Positions 45,336 to 54,404 of a DNA stretch of 61,369 nt are shown here, piece after piece. The first letter of the stretch is position 1, and each line of letters opens with the position of its first letter. The notes below the pieces were generated by a model. That model searched no databases, had not been told where the DNA came from, and saw nothing but the letters and a program-made list of their open reading frames with translations. Source of the DNA: Hyphomonadaceae bacterium (lineage in GTDB: Bacteria; Pseudomonadota; Alphaproteobacteria; Caulobacterales; Maricaulaceae); assembly GCA_013001295.1 (NCBI GenBank), contig JABDMW010000059.1:1-61369 (forward strand). Reading direction: 5' to 3'. The position numbers and the translations under genes were made by a program.

Positions 45336-46584
45336 TCACGCGGCCGACTATGCCAATAAATTGCTATCCGGTTTGGGATGCGCGGAGCGCGTTGATCGTC
45401 TTTCGGATCATCCCGCTCTGGCCTGGAAGAGATCGGGGCTTCTCGATACCACCAAGCTTATGTTGTCCAGCCCTTTGGCCAGTCATGCGGACGGGGCATT
45501 GATGGCGTTGAAAGCTTTAAGCTCTCAGGCGGAGCTCCCAAAATCTGGCGCATTATTGATGGGTGAGCGGGTGCGGCTGAGGGGTCTGGTTCGGCAAGGA
45601 CGGGAAAGCGCCGGTGGGCTTGGCCGCATATTGGACACAAAAGACGGTCGTATTGCGGTGAATTTAGTGCGCGAGGATGATTGGGATCTAAGCCCGGCAT
45701 GGCTTGAAGATAATGCCGAGGATTGGGCAGACATCACTCGAATTGTTAAAACCCGCGAAAGTGACGATCTGATAACCCGCGCTTCAGAACTTGGGCTCGC
45801 CGTTGCGAAGGTTGAATTGCCCGCACGCCCGTCAGACTGGTTGACAATTAATCGATTTGAATCAGGTCCTACCAGCCAATCGCCGTTGATTGTTGATTTA
45901 TCCAGTCTCTGGGCCGGTCCTTTGGCATCAAACCTCCTGAATTTGATAGGTGCACGGGTCATAAAGATTGAAAGCCCAAAACGACCAGATGGCGCCCGTT
46001 CGGGCCATGAAGGATTTTATTCCTTGTTGAACGCAGGCAAGGACTGCGTTGCTCTGGATTTTAAGAATGCGGGTGATCTTGGTCAGTTGAAGGGCTTATT
46101 ATCCGAGGCTAACATTGTCATCGAGGCCTCTCGTCCGCGCGCCTTACAGCAATTGGGAATTGTGGCTGAGGAATTCGTCGCCGCAAAACCGGGAATGATA
46201 TGGGCACGCATCACGGCATATGGCAGATCTGAAAACCGCATCGGGTTTGGGGATGATATTGGCGTTTCGGCTGGTCTGACATCACTTATGGCAGATGCAT
46301 ATGATGAACCCTGTTTCGTTGGCGATGCAATCGCTGATCCGGTATCGGGTTTGCATTTAGCTTTGGCGATACAGGCATTGCGTTTACAGGGTGGAGGTGC
46401 TGTGCTCGATATTTCGATGCGTGATGTGTTGCGGTACGCGATGGGTGATCTGCCTGCAGACCCGGCAAAAACGGCGCGGGAATGGCAAACAATCGCCAAC
46501 CAAGACAATCAACCTCTTTATTCTCTGCGAAGTCCGGTTGGAGCTGTTAAAGCCTCGGGAGCTGATAACGGCAAATGGCTATGA
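45268..46584 (+). CDS. CoA-transferase family III protein with apparent domain permutation
   Basis: Up to 438 residues. The standard CaiB N-terminal block (LIVDLSSLWAGPLASNLLNL and IGARVIKIESPKRPDGAR) begins only near residue 205, and the candidate catalytic Asp lies in IGFGDDIGVSAGL near residue 335. The first 200 residues (ERVRLRGLVRQGRESAGGLG, DGRIAVNLVREDDWDLSPAW) look like the segment normally found after the catalytic domain. So the order seems circularly permuted. The start is unclear: ATG 45268, ATG 45283 and GTG 45307 are all in frame inside the ligase 3' end. I use the longest. The stop overlaps the next ATG (CTATGA). Confidence 0.8.
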   Translation: MNCLTMKPESSFDVSSETVLQTSHAADYANKLLSGLGCAERVDRLSDHPALAWKRSGLLDTTKLMLSSPLASHADGALMALKALSSQAELPKSGALLMGERVRLRGLVRQGRESAGGLGRILDTKDGRIAVNLVREDDWDLSPAWLEDNAEDWADITRIVKTRESDDLITRASELGLAVAKVELPARPSDWLTINRFESGPTSQSPLIVDLSSLWAGPLASNLLNLIGARVIKIESPKRPDGARSGHEGFYSLLNAGKDCVALDFKNAGDLGQLKGLLSEANIVIEASRPRALQQLGIVAEEFVAAKPGMIWARITAYGRSENRIGFGDDIGVSAGLTSLMADAYDEPCFVGDAIADPVSGLHLALAIQALRLQGGGAVLDISMRDVLRYAMGDLPADPAKTAREWQTIANQDNQPLYSLRSPVGAVKASGADNGKWL

Positions 46585-47882
46585 TCATTAAAAACGTGGA
46601 TTTGGATGGGCAGCTCACGGATGTGCGATTGGCGGATGGATTGATCGCGGAGATCGACGATAATTTGACCGGGCTGAATATGATCGACGGGCACGGCGGG
46701 GCGTTGATCCCCGGCCTGCATGATCATCATATTCACCTCAATGGCACGGCGGCGGCCATGAATTCGGTGCGATGCGGCCCCCCCGAGGTAACCGCTGCAG
46801 CAAAACTTATCGAAGTGCTGAACAAACCTGGATCGGGGTGGTTGCGCGGTGTGGGCTATCATCATAGCGTTGCCGGGGAAATCGACCGTGCCTGGCTGGA
46901 TGAACACGGTCCCGACCGCCCAATTCGCATTCAACACAGAGGCGGGCGGTTATGGATTCTCAATAGTCTCGCAATGAACGAACTTGAGTTATCTGAGCCA
47001 AATAACGGGCGATTTTACGATGCCGATCTGCACATTCGAAAAACATCAAGTTTTCCAGATTTGCGCCCATTGATCCAAAAGCTCCTGTCCTGGGGCATTA
47101 CCGGCGTTACCGAAGTCACACCCAGCAATAGTATCGCTGAATTCAATCACTATTTAAAAAATACGGCGCCACTTCGTGTGACTGTCATGGGAAAGGCAGC
47201 ATTATCCGACCTTGGCCATAACCAAGTGGGGCCGTTAAAGTTGCATTATCATGATCATGATCTTCCCGAGCTCGACAATCTGGCAACTGAAATAAATGCC
47301 GCGCATAATAGGGGCCGGAATGTTGCTGCCCATTGCGTGACGCGGGCTGAACTGATGCTGACCTTGGCGGCGATCGAACAAGCGGGGCCGTTAGCCGGTG
47401 ACCGGATTGAACATGCGGCCATCGCCGATGAAGCCGCAATTGATTGGATGAAGAAGCTGGACATGATCGTCGTGACCCAGCCTAATTTTATCGCTGAACG
47501 CGTTGACGCCTATGTCGAAGATGTCGAGCCTCACGACCTCCCACATCTTTGGCGGCTGAAATCATTCCAAGACGTGGGACTGAAACTGGCTGCCGGGAGC
47601 GATGCGCCGTTCGGCGATCCAAATCCGTGGAAGGCCATGGCTGCCGCGGTGTCGCGACCATCCGGATTTGAAAACGAGGCGATTTCACCGGAAACCGCGC
47701 TCGCATTGTATACAAAACCGGTCAATGACGCTGGCGCCCCGGCCAGGCAAATTGCCGTAGGCGAGCAGGCCGATATATGCCTACTGGATTGCAACTGGGC
47801 GGACGCACGACGCGATCTCGCCGTTGTCAATGTCAGAGCAACATGGATTGGTGGAGAATTAGTCTATCATCTCGTCGATTAG
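46575..47882 (+). CDS. Amidohydrolase (YtcJ/Amidohydro_3-like)
   Basis: 435 residues, cytosolic. Metal motifs intact: HxH in HDHHIHLNG, His in NVAAHCVTRAE, His in DRIEHAAIADE and Asp in LAAGSDAPFGDPNP. The C-terminal ALALYTKPVNDAGAP and VGEQADICLLDCNWADARRD close the beta-sandwich. Likely hydrolyses an amide or cyclic ester; a lactone or ring-opening step in the pathway is possible but unproven. The start is ATG 46575 or 46581 (the latter as ATGA overlap). Its 3' end overlaps the convergent hydratase by 24 bp. Last gene of the operon begun at 39595. Confidence 0.87.
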   Translation: MAMIIKNVDLDGQLTDVRLADGLIAEIDDNLTGLNMIDGHGGALIPGLHDHHIHLNGTAAAMNSVRCGPPEVTAAAKLIEVLNKPGSGWLRGVGYHHSVAGEIDRAWLDEHGPDRPIRIQHRGGRLWILNSLAMNELELSEPNNGRFYDADLHIRKTSSFPDLRPLIQKLLSWGITGVTEVTPSNSIAEFNHYLKNTAPLRVTVMGKAALSDLGHNQVGPLKLHYHDHDLPELDNLATEINAAHNRGRNVAAHCVTRAELMLTLAAIEQAGPLAGDRIEHAAIADEAAIDWMKKLDMIVVTQPNFIAERVDAYVEDVEPHDLPHLWRLKSFQDVGLKLAAGSDAPFGDPNPWKAMAAAVSRPSGFENEAISPETALALYTKPVNDAGAPARQIAVGEQADICLLDCNWADARRDLAVVNVRATWIGGELVYHLVD

Positions 47883-48827
47883 GCCCCAATCGAGGGCGGT
47901 TTTCGCTTTTATCTTTTCCATGGACAAAGCCATGTAGGCTGTGCGTTGCCGACCAATCCGATAAGGAATGCTGGCCGTACCGCCGGCGCCGGGGATCAAG
48001 CCATATTTCAATTCCGGGAGCTGAAACCAGGCCTTGGGCGATGCTGAAATATGGGTGCCAAAGGCTGCCATTTCTGCTCCCGCGCCAACAGCCGCGCCAT
48101 TGACATGAATGTGCAGGTTGTCACAAAGGCGCGCTAGACGCCACGCCGGAAGTCGAAGCGTGCGGATCCAATGAGCGGTTGCCGGATCAATAACTTCCCC
48201 GAACTCCGAGACTTCGCCGCCAGTTGAAAATACGCGTCCCGCACCCGTCAATTTGATCTTGTCCAAACTAGTATCCGTGAGAGCCATATCGAGCGCCTCA
48301 CACAATGCATCGCGCATTTCAGTCCCGACCGCGTTTAGATTGTCAGGATCATTCATCACCAGTTCAAGTGTATTATTGTTAGTGGTCACTGAAAGAGGTG
48401 TCGGGGCTGCAGCCTTTTTCGGGGGCTCGGGTTCTCGATTGGCTAGCCAATTCGCAAACTCGGGCCCTTTCTGCACCGTGGCGTAGGCAAAACTCTCCGC
48501 GATTAAAGAAAACTGAATAGACAATAATTCAGTAAAACGTAGGTGTTGCACTAAAATCATTGTAGCCAAAGGCGCTTTTTCGATATTCTTGGCAAGCAAA
48601 GGCAATTTTGCATCATTGTCCAATACTACATCGCATGCAGGCGCAAGGTCGCCGTCACCAATGCCGATAACCGGGCAGGGCAGATCTTTGAGCCATTCTG
48701 CCAGTCCTCCTGCTTTTCCCGATATTTCAACCGCCAAATATGGGTTTGCAGAAGTGGGGCCGAAATATTCGCGTCGAGCGGTGGCCGCAAGAGCTTCCAA
48801 TTCATTAAATGTTGTCAGTTTTGCCAA
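47859..48827 (-). CDS. Enoyl-CoA hydratase/isomerase with extra N-terminal domain
   Basis: 322 residues. The C-terminal half (about 140-322) is a crotonase domain: LNAVGTEMRDALCEALDMAL, oxyanion loop GAGRVFSTGGEVSEFG, HVNGAAVGAGAEMAAFG and PELKYGLIPGAGGTASIPYR. The N-terminal half (about 25-125: YLAVEISGKAGGLAEWLKDL, CPVIGIGDGDLAPACDVVL) resembles a shortened, degenerate crotonase repeat, followed by a Pro/Ala linker (EPEPPKKAAAPTP). Hydrates or isomerises an enoyl-CoA. Divergent from tetR, sharing the operator at 48871. Confidence 0.88.
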   Translation of the reverse strand: MAKLTTFNELEALAATARREYFGPTSANPYLAVEISGKAGGLAEWLKDLPCPVIGIGDGDLAPACDVVLDNDAKLPLLAKNIEKAPLATMILVQHLRFTELLSIQFSLIAESFAYATVQKGPEFANWLANREPEPPKKAAAPTPLSVTTNNNTLELVMNDPDNLNAVGTEMRDALCEALDMALTDTSLDKIKLTGAGRVFSTGGEVSEFGEVIDPATAHWIRTLRLPAWRLARLCDNLHIHVNGAAVGAGAEMAAFGTHISASPKAWFQLPELKYGLIPGAGGTASIPYRIGRQRTAYMALSMEKIKAKTALDWGLIDEMID

Positions 48828-48870
48828 TTCCAGTGCCGTTTCTCTTGACTTGATCTACGTGTTGGGTGAA

Positions 48871-48891
48871 TATCCGAACATCGTTCGGAAA
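48871..48891. promoter_or_regulatory. TetR-type operator, copy 3 (at tetR start)
   Basis: A 21-bp palindrome with perfect core CCGAAC-ATC-GTTCGG. It begins 44 bp from the enoyl-CoA hydratase start, and its last base is the A of a possible tetR start codon. This placement implies autoregulation. Confidence 0.85.
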
Positions 48892-49601
48892 TGTCAAATA
48901 TGAAATCTAATCTCGCGAATACAGACGATAAACAAAGAAGTTACGGGCGTCCACGCCTGTTAACCCACGACGAAATTCTCGATTCAGCCGTAGCGCTTGG
49001 GCTCGAGGGCCTCTCCATGAAAAGATTAGCGACCTCGCTCAATGTTGGCACAGCCACATTGTATCAATATTTTGATAGCCGAAAGACTCTCATGCGCGCG
49101 GCTGCCGTTCACGCATTGTCCGACGTCGAATTGCCAAAAGACATCGATCAGCACTGGACGACCTATGCTTCAGAATTTGCCGGAAGTTTAATCGATATTT
49201 TGGCGGAAAACCCGAGTTATATTCACTCCAACCAACATTCGGATTATGGCTTTGAAGTACAGTTTAAGCTGGTGGAACAATTCTTGAGTGTCATGAATAA
49301 GCGCGGATTTGCACCCGAAGACGGGATGCGTGTTTTTAACATTGTCGGTACAGCCGCTTTTGCCGGGGCCACAGAAACAGTCAGGCAGCGGGAATTTGAA
49401 GTCGATGGAGAGAAAATGGCGGACGTCGCGCAGCGTCAGTTTAATCGTCTGAGCTCAGGAGAATTCCCGATGATGAGCCAGGCCATTTCAGCATTTACCG
49501 CGACGCCCCAAGACAAAATAAAAGCGCTTCTTACGGCAGCGTTTGCCACGATCGCCCGGGAACGGGGCGATAATCCTGATGATATCAAATTAAAGCTCTA
49601 G
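48891..49601 (+). CDS. TetR-family transcriptional regulator
   Basis: 233-236 residues. N-terminal helix-turn-helix: GRPRLLTHDEILDSAVALGL, MKRLATSLNVGTATLYQYFD, SRKTLMRAAAVHAL (about residues 20-75); the C-terminal domain should bind an acyl-CoA or steroid-like effector. Two in-frame ATGs (48891 and 48900); the operator ends on the first, so 48900 or leaderless translation is likely. Probably represses its own operon (P450, Rieske, SDR, propeller, VOC) and the units at 31549, 39482, 39595 and 48827, all of which carry the same palindrome. Confidence 0.92.
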   Translation: MSNMKSNLANTDDKQRSYGRPRLLTHDEILDSAVALGLEGLSMKRLATSLNVGTATLYQYFDSRKTLMRAAAVHALSDVELPKDIDQHWTTYASEFAGSLIDILAENPSYIHSNQHSDYGFEVQFKLVEQFLSVMNKRGFAPEDGMRVFNIVGTAAFAGATETVRQREFEVDGEKMADVAQRQFNRLSSGEFPMMSQAISAFTATPQDKIKALLTAAFATIARERGDNPDDIKLKL

Positions 49602-49611
49602 GGAAAAAGAC

Positions 49612-51009
49612 ATGAGCGAAGCAAATGTAAAAGATAAATCAGCCAAAATCCCCAAGGTTAAGGGGATTCCGTTTGTCGGCAGTACAGTGGAAATGGCCAA
49701 AGATCCGGCAGCGTTTTTTGTGCGGGCGTATCGCGATTACGGTCCGGTCTACCAGGTCAATGTGTTTGGTCGCAAACAATATGTAATCGCCGGGGTAGAA
49801 GCCGCAAAACTGATGTCGACCAAAAAGGGGCGGGAAGGACTAAGGTCGAAAGAGTTTTGGGACGACTTTGTCAATCACTACGGAGCGTCTAAAACACTGA
49901 CCCAGATTGATGGGGAAGAGCACCGAAAAATGCGTGGGATTATGCGCAAGGGCTTTTCCAGAGAAGCTGCAGCCGGACGCTACCATCTGCTGACAGAAAT
50001 CGCGGACAAGTCGATTGTGCGGGATTGGAAAACCGGTGAAAGCGTCCCGGTTGTGGAAGCCTTTCAATACATGATTGTGCAAATGATTGGTGAGATGATG
50101 TCCGGTGATGCACCGCTTGAATATGTTAAAGATATCCGCACTAACATATTGTTTTTGTTAAATGTATTGGTCGCGCGCGTGCGGCCGAAAGTATTCTTGA
50201 AATCGCCAAAATTCAAAAAAGCCAGCAAACGGGTCGATGAATTGGGTCAAAAAATGATTGCCCAGTTCGAAGCCTATGCCGAGTCTGGCGAACTTCCGGA
50301 TAATTTGCTCGGTGATGTGTATCAGGCCCATATCGACGACCCTGAATTTGTACAGGCGCGTGATTTGGGCGTCCTCCTGACCGGGCCATATGTTGCCGGA
50401 CTCGATACGGTTGCCAACACGGTGGCGGCTGCAACGTATGGGATTTTGAAAACGCCCGGTGTATTGAAGAAAGTGCAGGCGGAAGCGGATGAACTTTACA
50501 AAAAAAATACTGTCACAGAAATGGATATCCGTGGTCTCGATTATATTCAAGGCTGTCTCAAAGAAGCCATGCGGCTTTGGCCGATCGCCGTGGCGCAAAT
50601 GCGCACCACAAATCATGATCTTGAATTCGAAGGGCATATTATTCCTAAAGATGAATTGATTTTTATCGGAACTTCCGTTCCGCATTTTATGGAAGAGTAT
50701 TTTCCGAACCCGGAAAAATTTGATCCGGAACGGTTCAACGAAGAACGCCGCGAACACATGAAGCCAGGCGTGTATGCACCATTTGGACGGGGGCCACATT
50801 CCTGCCTCGGACAAAATCTTGCAGAAGTATTGATGGGCGTGATTATGGCGCGCTTGTTCCACAGGCTCGATCTGTCTCTTGATCCGCCTGACTATGTTTT
50901 AAAAACCAAATCGGCGCCGACACCGGGGCCGGCGATGAGTTTCGCCGTTAAAGTCAAAGGCGAGCGATATCCCGCCAAACAATTAATTCCAGAAGTGTTA
51001 GAAGAGTAG
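49612..51009 (+). CDS. Cytochrome P450
   Basis: 465 residues, soluble. Seen: I-helix oxygen groove GPYVAGLDTVANTVAAATY, K-helix ExxR in CLKEAMRLWP, PERF-like region FDPERFNEERR, and the heme Cys loop FGRGPHSCLGQNLAEV. Catalyses O2-dependent hydroxylation, likely of a terminal or ring carbon of a hydrophobic substrate (CYP125-like side-chain attack is one possibility). Electrons probably come from the ferredoxin at 39162. RBS AGGGAAA before the ATG, 10 bases after tetR. Confidence 0.95.
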   Translation: MSEANVKDKSAKIPKVKGIPFVGSTVEMAKDPAAFFVRAYRDYGPVYQVNVFGRKQYVIAGVEAAKLMSTKKGREGLRSKEFWDDFVNHYGASKTLTQIDGEEHRKMRGIMRKGFSREAAAGRYHLLTEIADKSIVRDWKTGESVPVVEAFQYMIVQMIGEMMSGDAPLEYVKDIRTNILFLLNVLVARVRPKVFLKSPKFKKASKRVDELGQKMIAQFEAYAESGELPDNLLGDVYQAHIDDPEFVQARDLGVLLTGPYVAGLDTVANTVAAATYGILKTPGVLKKVQAEADELYKKNTVTEMDIRGLDYIQGCLKEAMRLWPIAVAQMRTTNHDLEFEGHIIPKDELIFIGTSVPHFMEEYFPNPEKFDPERFNEERREHMKPGVYAPFGRGPHSCLGQNLAEVLMGVIMARLFHRLDLSLDPPDYVLKTKSAPTPGPAMSFAVKVKGERYPAKQLIPEVLEE

Positions 51010-51018
51010 GAGGCCACA

Positions 51019-52041
51019 ATGAACAAACCAATCGATAAAGACCATATCCAGACAGGTGAAGAGCTGGAGCGCTGTCCGTTTCCAATTCCTTATGGATGGT
51101 TTTGTGTCCATTTTTCACATGAGCTCAAAAAGGGCGACATCAAGATTGAAAAAATGTTCGGCAAGGAATGGGTGCTGTTCCGCGGCGAAGATGGTTCGGT
51201 CGGCATGACAGACCCGTTCTGCCCGCATTTGGGCGCCCATCTGGGGCATGGCGGCAAAGTTGTTGGCAATAATATTCAGTGCCCGTTCCACAATTGGGAA
51301 TTTGACTCCGAAGGATGGTGTAAAAAGATTCCCTACGGCAAGGTCATGCCGGGCGTTGCGCGCAAGAAAGCGATACTGAAGGCGCTTCCAGTCGTTGAGA
51401 AATACGGCGCGATCTGGGTCTGGTACCATCCAAAAGGCGAAGAGCCGAAATGGGATTTGCCTGTTCATCCGGAATTTGAAGATCCAGAAAACCACGTCGA
51501 AACAAAATTTCATTCGTGGGATATCGGAACCTGTATTCAGGAGATGGGCGAAAATTCCGTCGATACGCCACATCTGAAATTTCTGCATGGTGCGCCAATT
51601 ATTCCGTCCGTTGCGGCGAAGGCCGACCGTCATATCTGGCACTACGATATCATGGATGGGTATATCGTTGGCGAAAGCCATGGACCGGGCCTTGCGCCGA
51701 ACCGTCACTCGAAAGATGGTGTCAGCATGTTGATGTATGCCATGCCGGCACCTGTCGATGAGGAAATGTCGCGTGTGCGTATGATGTTTACCTGGAAGAA
51801 GTATCCGGAGGGTTCAAAAGAGGCCGCAATCGGTCAACACCTTTATGAGCACTCTATTGGTGAAGCGGAAGGTGAAGATTCCGCCGGTTTTGAATCCGTT
51901 GATCTGATCGTTTGGGACAACAAAAAATACCGTCCGAAACCACTTCTTTGCGATGGCGACGGACCTATCTTGGCATGGCGCAAATATTTCAGACAATTCT
52001 ATGTTGATCTGGATGAAAACGATCCTGCGGTGGCCATGTAA
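51019..52041 (+). CDS. Rieske non-heme iron oxygenase, KshA/VanA-like (first)
   Basis: 340 residues. Rieske cluster: [13 protein letters not shown] and CPFHNWEFD (C-x-H...C-x2-H, residues about 69-95). Mononuclear iron: [14 protein letters not shown] (D-x2-H-x4-H), with a later Asp expected. Single-component oxygenase alpha subunits of this type include 3-ketosteroid 9-alpha-hydroxylase KshA. Strong RBS GGAGG before the ATG. The stop overlaps the next SDR start (TAATG). The reductase partner is not in the window. Confidence 0.93.
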   Translation: MNKPIDKDHIQTGEELERCPFPIPYGWFCVHFSHELKKGDIKIEKMFGKEWVLFRGEDGSVGMTDPFCPHLGAHLGHGGKVVGNNIQCPFHNWEFDSEGWCKKIPYGKVMPGVARKKAILKALPVVEKYGAIWVWYHPKGEEPKWDLPVHPEFEDPENHVETKFHSWDIGTCIQEMGENSVDTPHLKFLHGAPIIPSVAAKADRHIWHYDIMDGYIVGESHGPGLAPNRHSKDGVSMLMYAMPAPVDEEMSRVRMMFTWKKYPEGSKEAAIGQHLYEHSIGEAEGEDSAGFESVDLIVWDNKKYRPKPLLCDGDGPILAWRKYFRQFYVDLDENDPAVAM

Positions 52042-52829
52042 TGGGCAGACTTTCAGGTAAGGTAGCCATCGTCACAGGCGCGGCGCGCGGAATGGGCGAG
52101 GCGACGGCTCGCTTGTTCGCGGCTGAGGGCGCAAAGGTCGCACTCGGCGATGTCATGGTTAAAGAGGGCGAAGCAGTCGCCAAAGATATTGGCGATGCTG
52201 CTTTTTTTCAAAAACTGGATGTGTCGAGTGATGAAAACTGGGCGAGTTTTGTGGCTGCGGTCGTCGACAAATTCGGAACGATAGATGCTTTAATCAATAA
52301 TGCAGGCCTGGTGCATTTCACGCCGATTGAACATTTTAATCCCGACGATGCGAAAAGTATTTTGGGCGTTAATACAGTAGGCCCGATGTTAGGCGCGAAA
52401 CATGTTGCTCCTATTATGAAAAAGGCTGGCAAGGGCTCCATTGTGAATATCAGTTCCGTTGACGGCCTTCGCGGCTGTAATGGATTGACGCTGTACACGG
52501 CCAGTAAATGGGCCTTGCGGGGATTGACCAAATCTTTGGCCTATGAACTGGGCACTAGCGGTATTCGCGTAAACTCAGTGCATCCCGGCGGCGTAGATAC
52601 ACCGATGGGAAATGCCAGAGGTCTGCCGCCGGATCAGCTCAATATGGCTTTCCGCCGCGTCCCGCTTCAGCGCATCGGACAGCCGGAAGAAATCGCCAAT
52701 GCATCGTTATTTTTAGCGACCGATGAGGCGAGCTATATTTCGGGTGCTGAACTGGCCGTGGATGGCGGTTGGGGCGCAGGCTATTTCCAACCGGTTCTCC
52801 CGGGAGCGCCCGAAGGCTTGCCCCCGTAA
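52041..52829 (+). CDS. SDR, 3-alpha/20-beta-hydroxysteroid dehydrogenase type
   Basis: 262 residues of a classical SDR. Seen: [20 protein letters not shown] (TGxxxGxG), [14 protein letters not shown], catalytic Ser in [31 protein letters not shown] with Tyr-x3-Lys, [14 protein letters not shown] and the end [14 protein letters not shown]. This architecture is typical of 3-alpha(20-beta)-hydroxysteroid dehydrogenases and related cyclohexanol/steroid SDRs. Same operon as the P450 and Rieske oxygenase; the next gene starts on the base after its stop. Confidence 0.92.
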   Translation: MGRLSGKVAIVTGAARGMGEATARLFAAEGAKVALGDVMVKEGEAVAKDIGDAAFFQKLDVSSDENWASFVAAVVDKFGTIDALINNAGLVHFTPIEHFNPDDAKSILGVNTVGPMLGAKHVAPIMKKAGKGSIVNISSVDGLRGCNGLTLYTASKWALRGLTKSLAYELGTSGIRVNSVHPGGVDTPMGNARGLPPDQLNMAFRRVPLQRIGQPEEIANASLFLATDEASYISGAELAVDGGWGAGYFQPVLPGAPEGLPP

Positions 52830-54404
52830 ATGAAAAAACTGCTTAAAATTTTAATTATCCTCGCCATCTTGTTGGTGGGGATTTTTAAATTCGTCTTACA
52901 TCGTATGAATCATGAGATTGCGGCGGTCACCCCTTTGCCCATGAGTACCGAGGGCGTGGATTTAACAGCGACGATCGACCCGAATTTTCAACCGAAACAA
53001 ATGGCACCGACGGGCGAACCACAACATCCGTACATGGCGGTTACCGACACCAGTGCCATGCATTCGGGCACATGGGAAAGTGACACCCATCCGGCACGCG
53101 CCGTATTTTCTAAAAACCCAAAGGTATTGACGCGACGCGCCGGCGGCACGGCACCCCGCCAATGCGCGACCTTTACATTCACGTCCGAAGGTTATCCGCT
53201 CATCCTGTGCGGCGGGCTGACAAGCTTCCGCCTGCAACTCTTGGATCCGGATGATCTGACTTTATTGGCGTTTTATGATTTGCCGATGCGACCCTCGACA
53301 CTGGAAGCCGGGATCAAACGGGATTCAGATATTATCTTCACCGATACGTCCGGCGGGGCGTATTTCTACTTAGACCACGAAGACCGGGCCGTCCTGGCCG
53401 ACAGCAAACAACGTATCCGCCGTATTAAGCCGGTCAAATCAGGAGACACGTGGGAGTTTGTCGAAACAGATAGCTGGGATATGACCGAATATCTGCCACG
53501 CGACTGTTTCAAACTGACCAATCAAAACCCCAAAGGCGAGTGTGATGCAATCACAACGGTTCAACCCGATTATAATGGCTTGCTTTGGTGGGTGACCCGC
53601 AATGGCCGCATTGGATCATTGGACATGGAAACCGGAAAGGTTGTAGCGACGGATCTGGGCGGCGAGGAAATCCAAAATTCATTCGCGCTCGACGAAAGCG
53701 GGGCATATATCGTCTCCGACCACGCTATGTATCACATGAGGCTCATTGACGGCATGCCGACACAGACCTGGCGTATTCCCTATGATCGCGGAACGAGCCG
53801 TAAGGTTGGTAGCATTAATCAGGGTAGTGGCACGTCGCCATCTTTACTCCGCGACTACGTCACTTATACGGACAATGCTGATGATCATATGAATATCCAT
53901 GTGGCACGCCGGGGTGAATTGGAGGAAGGACAAGAACGTCATATCTGCCAGGTTCCCGTATTCACAAAAGGGGCCAGCGTCACGGATAATTCCATGATTA
54001 CCCATGGCCGCTCAATCATCTTGGAAAACAACGCCGGCTATACCAACTCAATGATCCAGAAAGATTACAATGATGTCGAAGGCGGCGTTGTCCGCGTTGA
54101 TGTGCGTGAAGATGAAAGTGGCTGCGACATCATCTGGACGAATGACCTCAAGGTCCCATCTGTCGTGCCGAAGCTCTCGCTCGGCAACGGCATTGCTTAT
54201 TTCTATAGCTTTGATCTCTTGGATAACGGTGACCGGCTTTGGTCGCTGGTTGGGCTCGATTTCGAAACCGGAAAAGAAGTCATTCGCGTCCCGACAGGAA
54301 CCGGCGAGGCGTATAATAATAATTGGGCGTCAATTGCGATCGCGCCCAATGGCGATACTTATGTGGGAACGCGTCGCGGCATTTTGAAAGTGACAGATCA
54401 ATGA
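52830..54404 (+). CDS. Membrane-anchored beta-propeller-like protein of unknown function
   Basis: 524 residues. N-terminal hydrophobic helix (KKLLKILIILAILLVGIF), so periplasmic with an anchor. The rest is a series of about 40-60-residue beta units with patterns such as LLWWVTRNGRIGSLDMETGK, RLWSLVGLDFETGKEVIRVP and IAPNGDTYVGTRRGILKV, resembling PQQ-like or quinoprotein-type propellers. No clear PQQ-binding or heme motif (no CxxCH) is seen. Five to six cysteines are scattered (RQCATFTF, LILCGG, PRDCFK, GECDAI), possibly disulfides. Translationally linked to the SDR and VOC genes. Might bind or shuttle a hydrophobic substrate in the periplasm; this is inference. Confidence 0.75.
   Translation: MKKLLKILIILAILLVGIFKFVLHRMNHEIAAVTPLPMSTEGVDLTATIDPNFQPKQMAPTGEPQHPYMAVTDTSAMHSGTWESDTHPARAVFSKNPKVLTRRAGGTAPRQCATFTFTSEGYPLILCGGLTSFRLQLLDPDDLTLLAFYDLPMRPSTLEAGIKRDSDIIFTDTSGGAYFYLDHEDRAVLADSKQRIRRIKPVKSGDTWEFVETDSWDMTEYLPRDCFKLTNQNPKGECDAITTVQPDYNGLLWWVTRNGRIGSLDMETGKVVATDLGGEEIQNSFALDESGAYIVSDHAMYHMRLIDGMPTQTWRIPYDRGTSRKVGSINQGSGTSPSLLRDYVTYTDNADDHMNIHVARRGELEEGQERHICQVPVFTKGASVTDNSMITHGRSIILENNAGYTNSMIQKDYNDVEGGVVRVDVREDESGCDIIWTNDLKVPSVVPKLSLGNGIAYFYSFDLLDNGDRLWSLVGLDFETGKEVIRVPTGTGEAYNNNWASIAIAPNGDTYVGTRRGILKVTDQ

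Noticed and set aside
50158-50862. 234-codon minus-strand frame
   Set aside because: Opposite the P450 I-helix to heme-loop region; the P450 frame is clearly the coding one.
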